A DNA stretch of 64,000 nt from a bacterium (GTDB lineage: Bacteria > Planctomycetota > Planctomycetia > Kolteriales > Kolteriaceae), in contig JAIEPU010000072.1 in assembly GCA_019748235.1 (NCBI GenBank), positions 1 through 64,000 of the forward strand. The letters run 5' to 3'. A program made the position numbers and the translations under genes. Below, one piece after another: positions 36,235 through 45,554 of this stretch (within the stretch, counting starts at the first letter, position 1; each line of letters starts with the position of its first letter). The notes beneath the pieces are model-generated. The model worked only from the letters and a program-made list of their open reading frames with translations, did not search any database and had not been told where the DNA came from.

Positions 36235-37305
36235 ATGGCGACGCTCTTCGATCCCATTCACGTAGGCGATCTGGAACTTCCGAATCGGATCATCATGGCT
36301 CCATTGACAAGATGCCGAGCCGTAAACGGTCGAGTTCCAAACGAATTGATGGCGAAATACTACCTGCAGCGAGCCAGTGCCGGTCTGATCATTACCGAAG
36401 CGACTTCCGTTTCACCGATGGGAGTCGGTTATCCGGATACACCCGGAATCTGGTCGGATGCGCAGGTGGAGGGATGGAAGCTGATCACGAACGCCGTTCA
36501 TCGCGAAGGGGGACGAATCTTTCTTCAACTTTGGCACGTGGGAAGAATTTCGGACCCGATGTATCTCGATGGTGAAACGCCGATCGCTCCGAGCGCGATT
36601 GCCCCCTCTGGTCACATCAGTCTCGTTCGTCCGAAGAAGTCGTTCGTTATGCCTCGCGCTCTCGAAATCAGTGAGATCGCGGGGATCGTGGAGGAGTTCC
36701 ACCAAGGCGCGCTGAACGCCAAGCGAGCGGGCTTTGACGGAGTCGAGATCCATGGAGCGAACGGTTATCTGGTCGATCAGTTCCTGCAAGACAGCACCAA
36801 TCATCGAACCGACGAGTACGGCGGGAGTATCGAGAACAGAGCACGCTTTATGCTTGAAGTCGCTGATGCGGCGATTGCCGTTTGGGGGCCAGGACGTGTC
36901 GGTATGCATCTGGCGCCGCGGTGTGACATTCATTGGATGGGAGATTCCAATCCTGCGGCGACATTTGGCTACGTGGCGAAGGAACTCGGTAAGCGAAAGA
37001 TCGCATTCCTCTGTGCGAGGGAGTCGCTTCAAGAGCCTCGCTTAGGTCCCGCCCTCAAGAAAGCGTTCGGCGGCGTTTACATCGCTAACGAAAAGTTCAC
37101 TCGGGACACTGGAGAGCAAGTGCTCGCGAGTCACGAAGCGGACGCGGTTGCCTTTGGCCAATTATTCATCGCGAATCCGGATCTTCCTCGTCGATTTGCA
37201 GAAAATGCCCCCCTAAACGCACCAAAGCCGGAACTCTTTTATGCGCCGAGCGCGGAAGGTTATGTGGACTATCCTTCGCTCGAGCCGCGCGCGGAGAGAG
37301 CTTAA
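36235..37305 (+). CDS. Old Yellow Enzyme-family alkene reductase (NemA-like)
   Basis: A 356-residue FMN TIM-barrel enzyme that reduces activated C=C bonds (and often nitro groups or nitrate esters) with NAD(P)H. ATG 36235 follows AAAGGA; the TTG one codon upstream in the track is unnecessary. Motifs: NRIIMAPLTRCRA, QLWHVGRIS, the catalytic HGANGYLVDQFLQDSTNHRTDEYGGS (HxxN pair that binds the substrate anion) and AFGQLFIANPDLP at the phosphate-binding end. An aldo/keto reductase gene follows after 24 bases in the same operon, consistent with detoxification of electrophiles. Confidence 0.94.
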   Translation: MATLFDPIHVGDLELPNRIIMAPLTRCRAVNGRVPNELMAKYYLQRASAGLIITEATSVSPMGVGYPDTPGIWSDAQVEGWKLITNAVHREGGRIFLQLWHVGRISDPMYLDGETPIAPSAIAPSGHISLVRPKKSFVMPRALEISEIAGIVEEFHQGALNAKRAGFDGVEIHGANGYLVDQFLQDSTNHRTDEYGGSIENRARFMLEVADAAIAVWGPGRVGMHLAPRCDIHWMGDSNPAATFGYVAKELGKRKIAFLCARESLQEPRLGPALKKAFGGVYIANEKFTRDTGEQVLASHEADAVAFGQLFIANPDLPRRFAENAPLNAPKPELFYAPSAEGYVDYPSLEPRAERA

Positions 37306-37329
37306 CTCGCACCTCAAGGAGTATGAATC

Positions 37330-38361
37330 GTGGAGTATCGGCTGCTGGGTGGTTCTGGACTGAAAGTCTCCGCTCTTACGTTCGGTACGGGAACGTTTGG
37401 AGGAGGAACGGAGTTCTTCAAGGCATGGGGGGCAAGTGACGTCGCGGAGGCGACTCGACTTGTTGATGTCGCTCTTGAAGCAGGCTTGACGATGTTTGAC
37501 TCCGCCGATGTTTATTCGAACGGGATGGCGGAGGAAATCCTAGGGCAAGCGATCAAGGGGCGTCGCGACGATCTCTTGATTTCGACAAAGGGTTCGTTTC
37601 GAAGTGGACAAGGTTCGAATGATGTCGGCTCGTCGAGGTTTCACATCATTCGCGCGGTCGAGGGGAGCCTTCGGCGACTTGGTACCGATCGCATCGACCT
37701 TTATCAACTCCATGGATTCGATGCACAGACGCCGATCGAAGAATCGCTTCGCGCTCTCGACGATCTCGTGACGAGTGGAAAGATCCTTTACATCGGCTGT
37801 TCGAACTTCTCCGGTTGGCATTTGATGAAGTCACTCGCGTTATCAGAGAAGTACGGCTTTGCTCGGTATGTGGCTCATCAAGCATATTATTCGTTGATCG
37901 GTCGCGACTATGAGTGGGAATTGATGCCGCTCGCGCTCGACCAAAAAATCGGAACGGTCGTCTGGAGTCCGCTTGGTTGGGGGCGACTCACTGGAAAGAT
38001 TCGGCGGGGCTCTTCCGCTCCCGCGGTGAGCCGACTCAATTCCAAGATCGCGAAGGACCTCGGCCCGCCAGTATCCGATGAGTACTTGTTCCGCGTTGTT
38101 GATGCCCTTGAAGAAGTGGCAAAAGAGACTGACAAAACGGTGCCTCAAGTCGCTCTCAACTGGTTGGTCGAACGTCCCTCCGTCGCCACTGTGATTATCG
38201 GGGCCAGAAATGAGGACCAGCTTCGACAGAATCTAGGAGCGGTTGGCGGGAAAATGACACCGGACCAAATCGCGAGACTTGATCAAGCAAGTTCGCTTGT
38301 GCCGGCCTATCCCTACTGGCACCAAAGTCGTTTCGAACGGAATCCACCTGTTACAGGGTGA
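37330..38361 (+). CDS. Aldo/keto reductase
   Basis: A 343-residue NADPH-dependent reductase of the AKR family (Kvbeta/YajO-like subgroup). The catalytic tetrad is seen: D in FDSADVY, Y in the same motif, K in ISTKGSF, and H in YQLHGFD. WLVERPSVATVIIGARNEDQLRQNLGA binds the cofactor phosphate. GTG start behind AAGGAG. It is the second gene of the operon with the Old Yellow Enzyme; together they could reduce the C=C and C=O of enals (inference). The next gene is convergent and 4 bases away. Confidence 0.93.
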   Translation: MEYRLLGGSGLKVSALTFGTGTFGGGTEFFKAWGASDVAEATRLVDVALEAGLTMFDSADVYSNGMAEEILGQAIKGRRDDLLISTKGSFRSGQGSNDVGSSRFHIIRAVEGSLRRLGTDRIDLYQLHGFDAQTPIEESLRALDDLVTSGKILYIGCSNFSGWHLMKSLALSEKYGFARYVAHQAYYSLIGRDYEWELMPLALDQKIGTVVWSPLGWGRLTGKIRRGSSAPAVSRLNSKIAKDLGPPVSDEYLFRVVDALEEVAKETDKTVPQVALNWLVERPSVATVIIGARNEDQLRQNLGAVGGKMTPDQIARLDQASSLVPAYPYWHQSRFERNPPVTG

Positions 38362-38365
38362 GTTC

Positions 38366-38821
38366 TTAAGGAAGATATTTTACGAGCAACCGCGCGACCT
38401 CTTGCAACAGTTCCTCATCGGTGTGGTCGAAAGCACCGATCTGGTGAGAGTCCGCATCGATTTGTCCGACAACCGATCCGTCTCTGTTCCGCAAGAGAAC
38501 GACGATCTCCGAACGAACTTTTAGAGAGCAAGAAAGGTAATTGGCTCGCTCGCGGACATCATGAACGATTTGATTTCGCTCCTCGGAGATTGCAGTGCCG
38601 CACACTCCTTGTCCGACCGAAATGACTGTATGTTCGGTCGGCTCCCCGATAAATGGTCCAAGTATGAGGGAATCACCGTCAAGCCAATAGGTACCGACCC
38701 AATCATAATGCTGAAATGATTGCGCGATCCGTTCCATCGCGCACAGAATTGGTTCCTCCGATTCACTCAATTCGTTTGAAAGATTCGCGAGGAATGGGCC
38801 TCGACGGTCACGATTGATCAT
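38366..38821 (-). CDS. GAF-domain protein resembling free methionine-R-sulfoxide reductase
   Basis: A 151-residue single GAF domain. The pattern VGQGVCGTAISE, YLSCSLKVRSEIVVLL and VVGQIDADSHQIGAFDHTDEELL follows the fRMsr (MsrC/YebR) subgroup, in which cysteines of the pocket reduce free methionine-(R)-sulfoxide. Two cysteine positions of that group are present (VCG and LSC). Normal fRMsr has CDxxSxSE; here the residues after Cys are Ser-Leu-Lys-Val-Arg-Ser-Glu, which is looser, so activity is uncertain. A signalling GAF domain is the alternative. ATG 38821. Confidence 0.65.
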   Translation of the reverse strand: MINRDRRGPFLANLSNELSESEEPILCAMERIAQSFQHYDWVGTYWLDGDSLILGPFIGEPTEHTVISVGQGVCGTAISEERNQIVHDVRERANYLSCSLKVRSEIVVLLRNRDGSVVGQIDADSHQIGAFDHTDEELLQEVARLLVKYLP

Positions 38822-39111
38822 GGCGTGGACTCCTTGCCATTAGGCATATGTGCTTTTCTTCCAGCAACGAGATGTCGACTCGATCAATCATCGCCCGAAT
38901 ATCACTTATCTAGGTTTTTATCAGGGAAGTATCTCACTCGTTGTCGATGTTGGACATGTGTCATTCTCCATTGATGACAATTCCGATTAATTGACCGATT
39001 CAATCGCTTTTGCCAGAATCTTCATCGGTTGTCGGCCCAGCATTGAAGATTCGATTCCTAGGGTCAGAAGGAATTCGACTGACATGCTGACGCGTGTGGC
39101 GGGAACTTTAC

Positions 39112-40686
39112 ATGCCGTTTGATAATCAGATTCCTCCTTCGTATCCGGTGACAATCATTTCCATTCGTGCATGCTACCGATGGCTTTCGTGCCTGATGAT
39201 CGTCGGCTGCTTTCTTGCAGTCAATCGAAGTCACGCTGAAGGTGGGTCGACTCCAAATATCGTCATCATCTATCCCGATGACATGGGCTATGGTGACCCC
39301 GGCGTTTTTGGTGGTCGGGGATACAAGACGCCGAATATCGATCGATTGGCTCAGGAAGGAAGGCGATTCACTGACTTCTATGTGGCTCAGCCGGTTTGCT
39401 CCGCCTCTCGAACGGCACTGCTGACGGGGTGTTATCCCAATCGACTTGGAATACACGGAGCACTCGGTCCCAGCGATACGGTCGGTATCAGTGATCAAGA
39501 GACGACGCTGGCGGAAATGTGTCGTGCGCGTGGGTATGTGACCGGAGTGTTCGGGAAATGGCATCTCGGGTGCCGCCCTCAATTTCTTCCGCTGCAACAC
39601 GGATTCGACGAGTTTTTCGGCATCCCCTATTCGAATGACATGTGGCCCTTTCACCCGGAGTTTGCGGCGCAAGGAAACAAGGATAAGAAGAAGGGCTTCC
39701 CGCCTCTGCCTCTCTATGAGGGCAATACGATCGTGAAAGCCGAGGTGACTCCCGATGATCAGAAGGGGTTCACGACGGAATTCACTCAGCGAGCCGTTCA
39801 TTTCATCGAGCGTCATAAGGATCGTCCATTTTTCCTTTATTTGCCACACCCTCAGCCGCATGTCCCCTTGTTCGTCTCGGAGAAGTTCCGAGGTAAGAGT
39901 GAGCGGGGTTTGTATGGCGACGTGATGATGGAGATCGACTGGTCGGTGGGTGAAGTCGTTTCGGCTCTGAAACGGAACGGGCTCGAGCAAAACACACTGC
40001 TCATCTTCGCAACGGACAATGGACCCTGGCTCAGCTATGGAGATCATGCCGGCGCCACCGGAGGACTTCGCGAGGGGAAGGGGACGACGTTTGAGGGAGG
40101 GATTCGCGTTCCTTGCATCATGAAGTGGCCGGGTCAATTGCCTGCCGGTACGGTTTGTCATGAACCGATGATGACGATTGATTTACTACCGACGATTGCC
40201 GCGATCATCGGTGCGTCTCTTCCCGATCATAAGATCGACGGACTCAATGCGCTGCCTGTCGTCAACGGCGAATCCAATGCGAAGTGTCCTCATGCCGCCT
40301 ATTTTTTCTACTACCATATCAACGATTTAGAGGCGATGAGAAGTGGTCGATGGAAACTCCACTTCCCGCATGAGTACCGGACCTTGGCGGGAAAGACAGG
40401 GGGAAAGAATGGTCAGCCTGTCCCTTACAAGCAAATGAAGATTGGATTGGAACTATTCGATCTTGAACAGGATCCGCGTGAAACAACCAATGTCGCGAGT
40501 AAACACCCCGAAGTAGTCGAGCGACTTAAGAAGCTTGCGGATACCATGCGAGAGGATCTCGGTGACCGCCTCACCGGTGTCACCGGTGAAGGAAGTCGCG
40601 AACCCGGCCAATACGCCGGTAACGAAAAAGATCGCAATGCGACCAGCCAGTCAATCTCAACTTCCGCCATTGATGTCCATCGGTAA
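39112..40686 (+). CDS. Sulfatase (formylglycine-dependent)
   Basis: A secreted sulfatase of about 524 residues from ATG 39112 (MPFDNQIPPSYP); the track begins 6 codons earlier. A membrane signal (LSCLMIVGCFLAV) precedes the N-terminal sulfatase motif PNIVIIYPDDMGYGDPGVFG with metal-binding Asp pair. The active-site Cys lies in PVCSASRTALLTG (CxAxR), to be converted to formylglycine. HLGCRP, FATDNGPW and the Pro/Gly-rich EGGIRVPCIMKWPG are further family segments. It removes sulfate from sulfated polysaccharides, typical of planctomycetes feeding on algal glycans. Its 3' end overlaps that of the convergent kinase gene by 30 bases. Confidence 0.93.
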   Translation: MPFDNQIPPSYPVTIISIRACYRWLSCLMIVGCFLAVNRSHAEGGSTPNIVIIYPDDMGYGDPGVFGGRGYKTPNIDRLAQEGRRFTDFYVAQPVCSASRTALLTGCYPNRLGIHGALGPSDTVGISDQETTLAEMCRARGYVTGVFGKWHLGCRPQFLPLQHGFDEFFGIPYSNDMWPFHPEFAAQGNKDKKKGFPPLPLYEGNTIVKAEVTPDDQKGFTTEFTQRAVHFIERHKDRPFFLYLPHPQPHVPLFVSEKFRGKSERGLYGDVMMEIDWSVGEVVSALKRNGLEQNTLLIFATDNGPWLSYGDHAGATGGLREGKGTTFEGGIRVPCIMKWPGQLPAGTVCHEPMMTIDLLPTIAAIIGASLPDHKIDGLNALPVVNGESNAKCPHAAYFFYYHINDLEAMRSGRWKLHFPHEYRTLAGKTGGKNGQPVPYKQMKIGLELFDLEQDPRETTNVASKHPEVVERLKKLADTMREDLGDRLTGVTGEGSREPGQYAGNEKDRNATSQSISTSAIDVHR

Positions 40687-42846
40687 CGTTCGATCGGTCG
40701 TCCCTGTATCGGTCGGTGGGGAAGCAGCGGGGAGCATGATTCCGACCTGTGAATTCCACCAATGATCTGCTTCCTCGTTTCCCCAAGTGTGCGCGTCTTT
40801 ACAGGAATTCAATTCGGCGAGCAGTTCATCAATGTAAGGTCTCTTTTCCCGAGACTTGTCCAAGCAGCGCACGATGATTTGCTCGATGTCGCTCGCGATC
40901 GGATGCTTCACTCGCTGAGAGGGTAACTCGACCGGATCAGTCAGGTGTTTTTGCAACACTTCGAGCGGCTTGTTCCCTTCAAAGACCGGCGTCCCCGTCA
41001 ACATGAAATAACCAACCGCTCCCACCGCGTAGATGTCGCTCCGGCTGTCGGTATGGTCAGGATGTTGGATCGCCTCGGGTGAAAGATATTGGGGCGTCCC
41101 TGTGACTGTTGAAGCAGCGGTAAGCTTGACGTTCTGAGAAGAGCTAACATCTTTCACCAAACCGAAATCGAGAACCTTGACGAAGTCGTAGATACCTCCT
41201 CGCTGACAAATCATGATATTGGCGGGTTTGATGTCGCGATGAATTAGACCTTGCAAATGCGCTTCTCGAAGCGACTCGCAGATTTGCCGTAACAAATGAA
41301 TCGTTCGACCTTCGGGAAGCGGTCCCGCCTGCATGACCAGGCGATCGAGCGACAAGCCCGCGAGGTACTCCATCACGTAGTAAAAAGTTCCGTTCTCGGT
41401 CCGTCCATAATCAAAGATCGAAATTGTATTAGGGTGTGTCAATTGGCTGGTAATCTGGACCTCACGTTCGAACCGTTGAACCGCCTGATCGCTATCCTGA
41501 GCGCGAAGAAGCTTGATGGCGGTCGGTCTTCGCAGCATCGCGTGCGTCGCTTTGTAGACTTCTCCCATCCCACCCTCGCCGAGTTTTTCGCCGAGGGTAT
41601 ATTGGCCGAGTTTATTAGCTTTAAGTTCCGCTTCGCGCGCTCGCTGTCGCATGGAGGTCGCTGCTTGCGTCGCTCCGATTAGGCCCGCCATCACCACCGC
41701 GAGGATCGCGATCAACGTATAGAATGAGTAGCGGACAGGATTCAGCGAGGCGTACGCCTCGTCGTAATCCATCTTGGTGGCAACGCCGAACTGATACTTG
41801 GGGATCCAAGTCCAAGCGGAGACGGCCGGAACTCCACGGTAGTCCGGCGCGCCCACGACATTCGATCCACTTTCCCCGCTGACCGCGTGAGCCGCCATGT
41901 CGGTGAGAGGCTGTGCCTTGCGAGCAATGGTCGGCCGGTAGCCTTTCAACATATTTCCGCCGGGATTGCGAAGGTCAAGATTCAATGTCGATGTGGAATC
42001 GGGATCATCTGGAATGAGTTTCAACTTCTTCAGCTCATCGTCAAATCGACTCTGTGAGATCACAACGCCGTTTGAGTTGAACGCATAGGTTTCGCCCGTT
42101 TTTCCAGCGCGCGTCTGTTGAAGCACATTTGCGAAGCCCGCTTCTGGATCGAGCCAAAAACAAAGAGCCGCGACCACTTCACCGTTCGCGGCTCGGACCG
42201 GTGCTTCGACGAACATCCAAATTCGGTTTCCGTTCGGATCAAGATCGAGGTCGACAAATTTTGGATGGGAGACTGTCGCCTCTCCTTTGAGGGCCGTGTC
42301 GCCGATGCCAAGCTTGCGGATGAGGGATCGATCACCTACCCAGTCGTCATCACTTGATCCAATGCAGATTCCGCTCCCATTGACGACCAGGAATCCGTCG
42401 TACTCCCATGCCGATTCCATCTCGCTTAGGAGGGCCCGCAGCTCCCTCAGATGAGGTGATGCCAGGAGTGCTTCCCTCTTCCCTCCGTTCGTGACGGCCT
42501 CCTGGTTGAGATTGATCACGAAGTTTTCGACTCTCGGCTCGGATGCCATGAATTTGGCACTCGCCTCCCGGCCCTGAAGCCAATAATTCAGCGCGGCGAC
42601 GTTCGAATCCAGGATTTGAACCAAGTCGTCGGTCAGTTGCGTTTCGATCGTTTGTTGAACTTCGTAGCGGGTCCACCAACCGATGAAGGCGAGTAACAAA
42701 ACGGCAATCACGGCAAAGAGAATGGTGCCGAAGCGCGAGAGGAAGGCTTTTCGCTGACGTTCCACCGAACTGGCGGTGGATAACCGATGTAGAACTCGTG
42801 AAATCGATGCCGTCGTCGTAGGCTGCACAAATCGGCTCCCTGGCAA
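40657..42846 (-). CDS. Cache-domain transmembrane serine/threonine protein kinase
   Basis: A 729-residue Hanks-type kinase with its sensor in front. An N-terminal membrane helix (residues about 40-62), a periplasmic Cache domain (about 65-365; WLQGREASAKFMASEP), a second membrane helix (about 373-395, IAILAVVMAGLIGA) and a cytoplasmic kinase (about 418-690). Kinase motifs: LGEGGMGEVYKA, AIKLL (Lys), HRDIKPANIM, DFGLVKD and SPEAIQHPDHTDSRSDIYAVG. The arrangement is the reverse of PASTA kinases, which have the sensor behind the kinase. The track start is TTG; GTG 42828 has a better Shine-Dalgarno (AGGGAG, 7 bases) and is a likely alternative. The ligand is unknown. Confidence 0.92.
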   Translation of the reverse strand: MPGSRFVQPTTTASISRVLHRLSTASSVERQRKAFLSRFGTILFAVIAVLLLAFIGWWTRYEVQQTIETQLTDDLVQILDSNVAALNYWLQGREASAKFMASEPRVENFVINLNQEAVTNGGKREALLASPHLRELRALLSEMESAWEYDGFLVVNGSGICIGSSDDDWVGDRSLIRKLGIGDTALKGEATVSHPKFVDLDLDPNGNRIWMFVEAPVRAANGEVVAALCFWLDPEAGFANVLQQTRAGKTGETYAFNSNGVVISQSRFDDELKKLKLIPDDPDSTSTLNLDLRNPGGNMLKGYRPTIARKAQPLTDMAAHAVSGESGSNVVGAPDYRGVPAVSAWTWIPKYQFGVATKMDYDEAYASLNPVRYSFYTLIAILAVVMAGLIGATQAATSMRQRAREAELKANKLGQYTLGEKLGEGGMGEVYKATHAMLRRPTAIKLLRAQDSDQAVQRFEREVQITSQLTHPNTISIFDYGRTENGTFYYVMEYLAGLSLDRLVMQAGPLPEGRTIHLLRQICESLREAHLQGLIHRDIKPANIMICQRGGIYDFVKVLDFGLVKDVSSSQNVKLTAASTVTGTPQYLSPEAIQHPDHTDSRSDIYAVGAVGYFMLTGTPVFEGNKPLEVLQKHLTDPVELPSQRVKHPIASDIEQIIVRCLDKSREKRPYIDELLAELNSCKDAHTWGNEEADHWWNSQVGIMLPAASPPTDTGTTDRTLPMDINGGS

Positions 42847-42968
42847 TCGGCTTCATCCACTGACCGAGACCGTTATCTCGGCAGAGGATCGAACGCGCCG
42901 ACCTCCCTTGAAAGCATTACGATTTTTGCGTTTCGACGGAAGAGTCTGATCCGGAGGAACCATCGAAT

Positions 42969-43175
42969 TCAAGTCTGAGTCGCAATCTCCTGCAGCGGTG
43001 AGAGTTTGGGAAGGTACTCCAACTTTTCCCTTTCCGCCAGAAACGTTTCCATCCGCTCGTAGGCATTCGTTTCCGGACGATGGGAAATAAGATCGGGCAA
43101 CGTCGACGGGGATGCGGGAACAGAGGTCCCTTCATTGACATGGCTGGGACGTACCGGTGGTTGTTCCATGTTCAC
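42969..43175 (-). CDS. Possible 68-residue protein upstream of the kinase
   Basis: Unrecognised small ORF. GTG 43175 (MNMEQPPVRPSHVNEG) is preceded by GAGGAG with 5-base spacing, one of the best Shine-Dalgarno sites in the window. The protein is hydrophilic, Pro-rich at first and helical later (AYERMETFLAEREKLEYLPKL). It lies 122 bases upstream of the Cache kinase on the same strand, so it may lead that transcript. No function can be assigned, and chance is possible. Confidence 0.45.
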   Translation of the reverse strand: MNMEQPPVRPSHVNEGTSVPASPSTLPDLISHRPETNAYERMETFLAEREKLEYLPKLSPLQEIATQT

Positions 43176-43399
43176 AATCGCTCCTCAAGAATGAGGAGGC
43201 ATCCTTCCAAACGAATCCGTTTTCCGACCGAAGGATGTGCCTACTCAACATTTGAACGATGACGACAAAAGAACGGGAGACGGAGATTCAGCCGTCTCTC
43301 AGTTACGATACCGCCGGTCCCGTCTATTGCCGAGATCGAATTGTTCGAAAAGTTCATCATTTCTCAGAGCGAGCTATCAGAGTGATTTTGGTCGGCCAC

Positions 43400-43915
43400 T
43401 TAGCTGTTGAGTCGCCATACCTCGGCATTGAGCGCGAAGGCAAATGTGATCCAGGCGAGATAGGGAACTAGAAGCAGAGCGGCTGGCTTCGATCGTTGCC
43501 AAAAAGCGAAAAGAGTCGTCGCTACGAGAACCCAGAGTGTGCAAAGGGTCAGGAGAGAGATCGCCAACAAGTGCCATTCGAAAAAGAACAGCGACCAGAA
43601 AAAGTTAGCCGTCAATTGGCAAAGAAACATACCAATGGCGAATTCGTTTTCCTGTCGTGATGGTTGCTCTGCGACGTGCCACACGGCAACGGCCATCATC
43701 AAGTAAAGCGCTGTCCAAACAGGACCAAAGACCCAATTCGGCGGGGTGAAAGAAGGCTGTATCAGTCGGGCATACCAACCATCGATCTGTGGTTGGGTGA
43801 TGAGGGCGCCCGCTCCGGCCACCATCCCGACTAATAAAATCCAACCGCAGAGCCGCACCCAAGGTCCGAGATCGGTTTCCCGTGAGTGATACGCGGATGA
43901 CAAATTGCTGGACAT
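43400..43915 (-). CDS. tspO: TspO/MBR family protein
   Basis: A 171-residue membrane protein of the tryptophan-rich sensory protein/peripheral benzodiazepine receptor family. Five hydrophobic helices fit the family, and the signature WYARLIQPSFTPPNWVFGPVWTALYLMMAVAVW is complete, followed by NFFWSLFFFEWH and LVPYLAWITFAFALNAEVWRLN. Bacterial TspO binds porphyrins and cholesterol and acts in tetrapyrrole or stress sensing. ATG 43915. It is monocistronic; upstream lies the divergent sugar dehydrogenase. Confidence 0.95.
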   Translation of the reverse strand: MSSNLSSAYHSRETDLGPWVRLCGWILLVGMVAGAGALITQPQIDGWYARLIQPSFTPPNWVFGPVWTALYLMMAVAVWHVAEQPSRQENEFAIGMFLCQLTANFFWSLFFFEWHLLAISLLTLCTLWVLVATTLFAFWQRSKPAALLLVPYLAWITFAFALNAEVWRLNS

Positions 43916-44203
43916 GATTCATCTCCGGCTGAATGAGTCTCCCGTCAGAACCGTTGCAAGCGCCCCCGCTACTTCCACTGTAGGCGCTCTCCTCTGAAGA
44001 GTAAAAAGGGAGAACTCGCCAACGATGCATCGCTTCGAATGTGGATCGAGTTGTTCGGAAATGAGGGGGAGATTCCTTCGCCCTAACCCTGTGGGTCGGG
44101 TATGAAGAATGTTAGAGCGATCCGAGGATTATGTCGTTCGTCCGACGATGTCGTCACATGGATCGCTTATGTCCATGAAATTCGAGTGAAGCAGGAACTA
44201 CTC

Positions 44204-45445
44204 ATGAGAATGTGTTCGTTTGCGCTTTTGTTGTCAGGGATTGCGGCCATTCCTCTTCGAGGAGACGAGATCAACACCTCGCCGCTGAAAGTTCAGGTCA
44301 TTCCCGCGTATGAGAATTTGAAATGGACCGGTTGGTCCGCGGAAGACGAGGCGGGTCAGCCGAAAGCCCTCCGCCCGATTCTACTCACTTCATTCGGCGA
44401 TGGATCGAATCGGGTCGTCGTTCCTATTCAACAGGGGACGATTCATACTTTCCCAAGCAATGCATCAACGGAAGCAACGAACGTATTCCTAGATATCGAA
44501 GATCGAGTCGCCTATTCCGACAAGACGAATGAAGAAGGACTGCTTGGACTGGCTTTCCATCCGAAATACAAGGAGAACGGCGAGTTCTTCGTTTACTACA
44601 CCAATAAAGCCAAGAAGCACCAAAATGTCGTGTCGCGGTTCAAGCGATCAGCGAACGATCCCAGCAAAGCGGATCCGAATTCTGAAGAGCAGCTCATCGT
44701 CTTCGACAAGCCTTTCTGGAATCACGATGGAGGAACCATCTGCTTCGGCCCCGACGGTTATCTCTACATCGCGCATGGAGACGGCGGTTTAGCAAACGAT
44801 CCTTACGGCAACGGCCAAAAGCTAAGCACGCTGTTGGGAAAGATCCTCCGGATCGATGTCGATCACAAGGACCCGGGAAAGAACTACGCGATTCCCAAGG
44901 ACAACCCGTTTGTGGGCAACAAAGAGGCGAAGGGGGAGATCTGGGCGTACGGTTTGAGAAATGTCTGGCGAATGGCATTTGATCGTGAAACAGGACTCCT
45001 GTGGGCTGGCGACGTCGGTCAGGATATCTGGGAAGAGATCGACATCATCGTGAAAGGTGGAAACTACGGTTGGAATCTCCGCGAAGCGATGCACCCGTTC
45101 GCCAAGAGCAAAACGCCCAGTGAAGCTCGCCCCGATCTCATCGAGCCCATTTGGGAATACAACCATGACGTGGGAAAGTCGATCACCGGTGGATTTGTTT
45201 ATCGGGGTAAGCGAGTTCCTGAATTGCAAGGGGGATATCTTTATGCTGACTACGTCAGCAACAAGATGTGGGCTCTCTGGTATGATCCGGCAACTAAAAA
45301 GGTGACGGCCAATCGGGAGATCGCAGCGCCGGCCGGCGTTCCCGTCATGTCATTCGGGGAAGATGAAGCGGGCGAAGCATACTTCACGACGTTTTCGCTC
45401 CAAGGAAAGGTGCTCTACACTTTCGCTCCCGAAGCAACAAAGTAA
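44204..45445 (+). CDS. PQQ-dependent sugar dehydrogenase (GSDH/sorbosone type)
   Basis: A 413-residue secreted six-bladed propeller of the glucose/sorbosone dehydrogenase family. Start taken at ATG 44204 behind CAGGAA (MRMCSFALLLSGIAAIPLRG is a signal peptide); the track adds 34 codons. Family motifs: GLLGLAFHPKYKENGEFFVYYTN, HDGGTICFGPDGYLYIAHGDGG, NPFVG, YGLRNVWRMAFDRETGLLWAGDVGQ and GGNYGWNLREA. It oxidises a sugar in the periplasm with PQQ; no pqq genes are in the window, and many planctomycete homologues have no proven activity. A bidirectional terminator follows. Confidence 0.92.
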   Translation: MRMCSFALLLSGIAAIPLRGDEINTSPLKVQVIPAYENLKWTGWSAEDEAGQPKALRPILLTSFGDGSNRVVVPIQQGTIHTFPSNASTEATNVFLDIEDRVAYSDKTNEEGLLGLAFHPKYKENGEFFVYYTNKAKKHQNVVSRFKRSANDPSKADPNSEEQLIVFDKPFWNHDGGTICFGPDGYLYIAHGDGGLANDPYGNGQKLSTLLGKILRIDVDHKDPGKNYAIPKDNPFVGNKEAKGEIWAYGLRNVWRMAFDRETGLLWAGDVGQDIWEEIDIIVKGGNYGWNLREAMHPFAKSKTPSEARPDLIEPIWEYNHDVGKSITGGFVYRGKRVPELQGGYLYADYVSNKMWALWYDPATKKVTANREIAAPAGVPVMSFGEDEAGEAYFTTFSLQGKVLYTFAPEATK

Positions 45446-45483
45446 AGCGGCGGCAAAGATACTCTGCGGATGCGATTGGCAAA

Positions 45484-45524
45484 GAAAACGGCACCGATGA
45501 TTTAGATCATGGGTGCCGTTTGTT
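45484..45524. terminator. Bidirectional terminator
   Basis: ACGGCACC and GGTGCCGT form an 8-bp stem, extended internally by ATGAT/ATCAT around a TTAG loop. The T-rich flanks are TTTGTT on the plus side and TTTTCTTT on the minus side. It separates the convergent sugar dehydrogenase and FHA-like genes. Confidence 0.88.
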
Positions 45525-45554
45525 CGTTAAAGAAGATATGTCTGCTCAGAGAGC

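Noticed and set aside
39064-40161. 365-codon minus-strand ORF across the sulfatase gene
   Set aside because: It is the reverse of a clear sulfatase with an intact CxAxR site; it has no Shine-Dalgarno and no recognisable motif.
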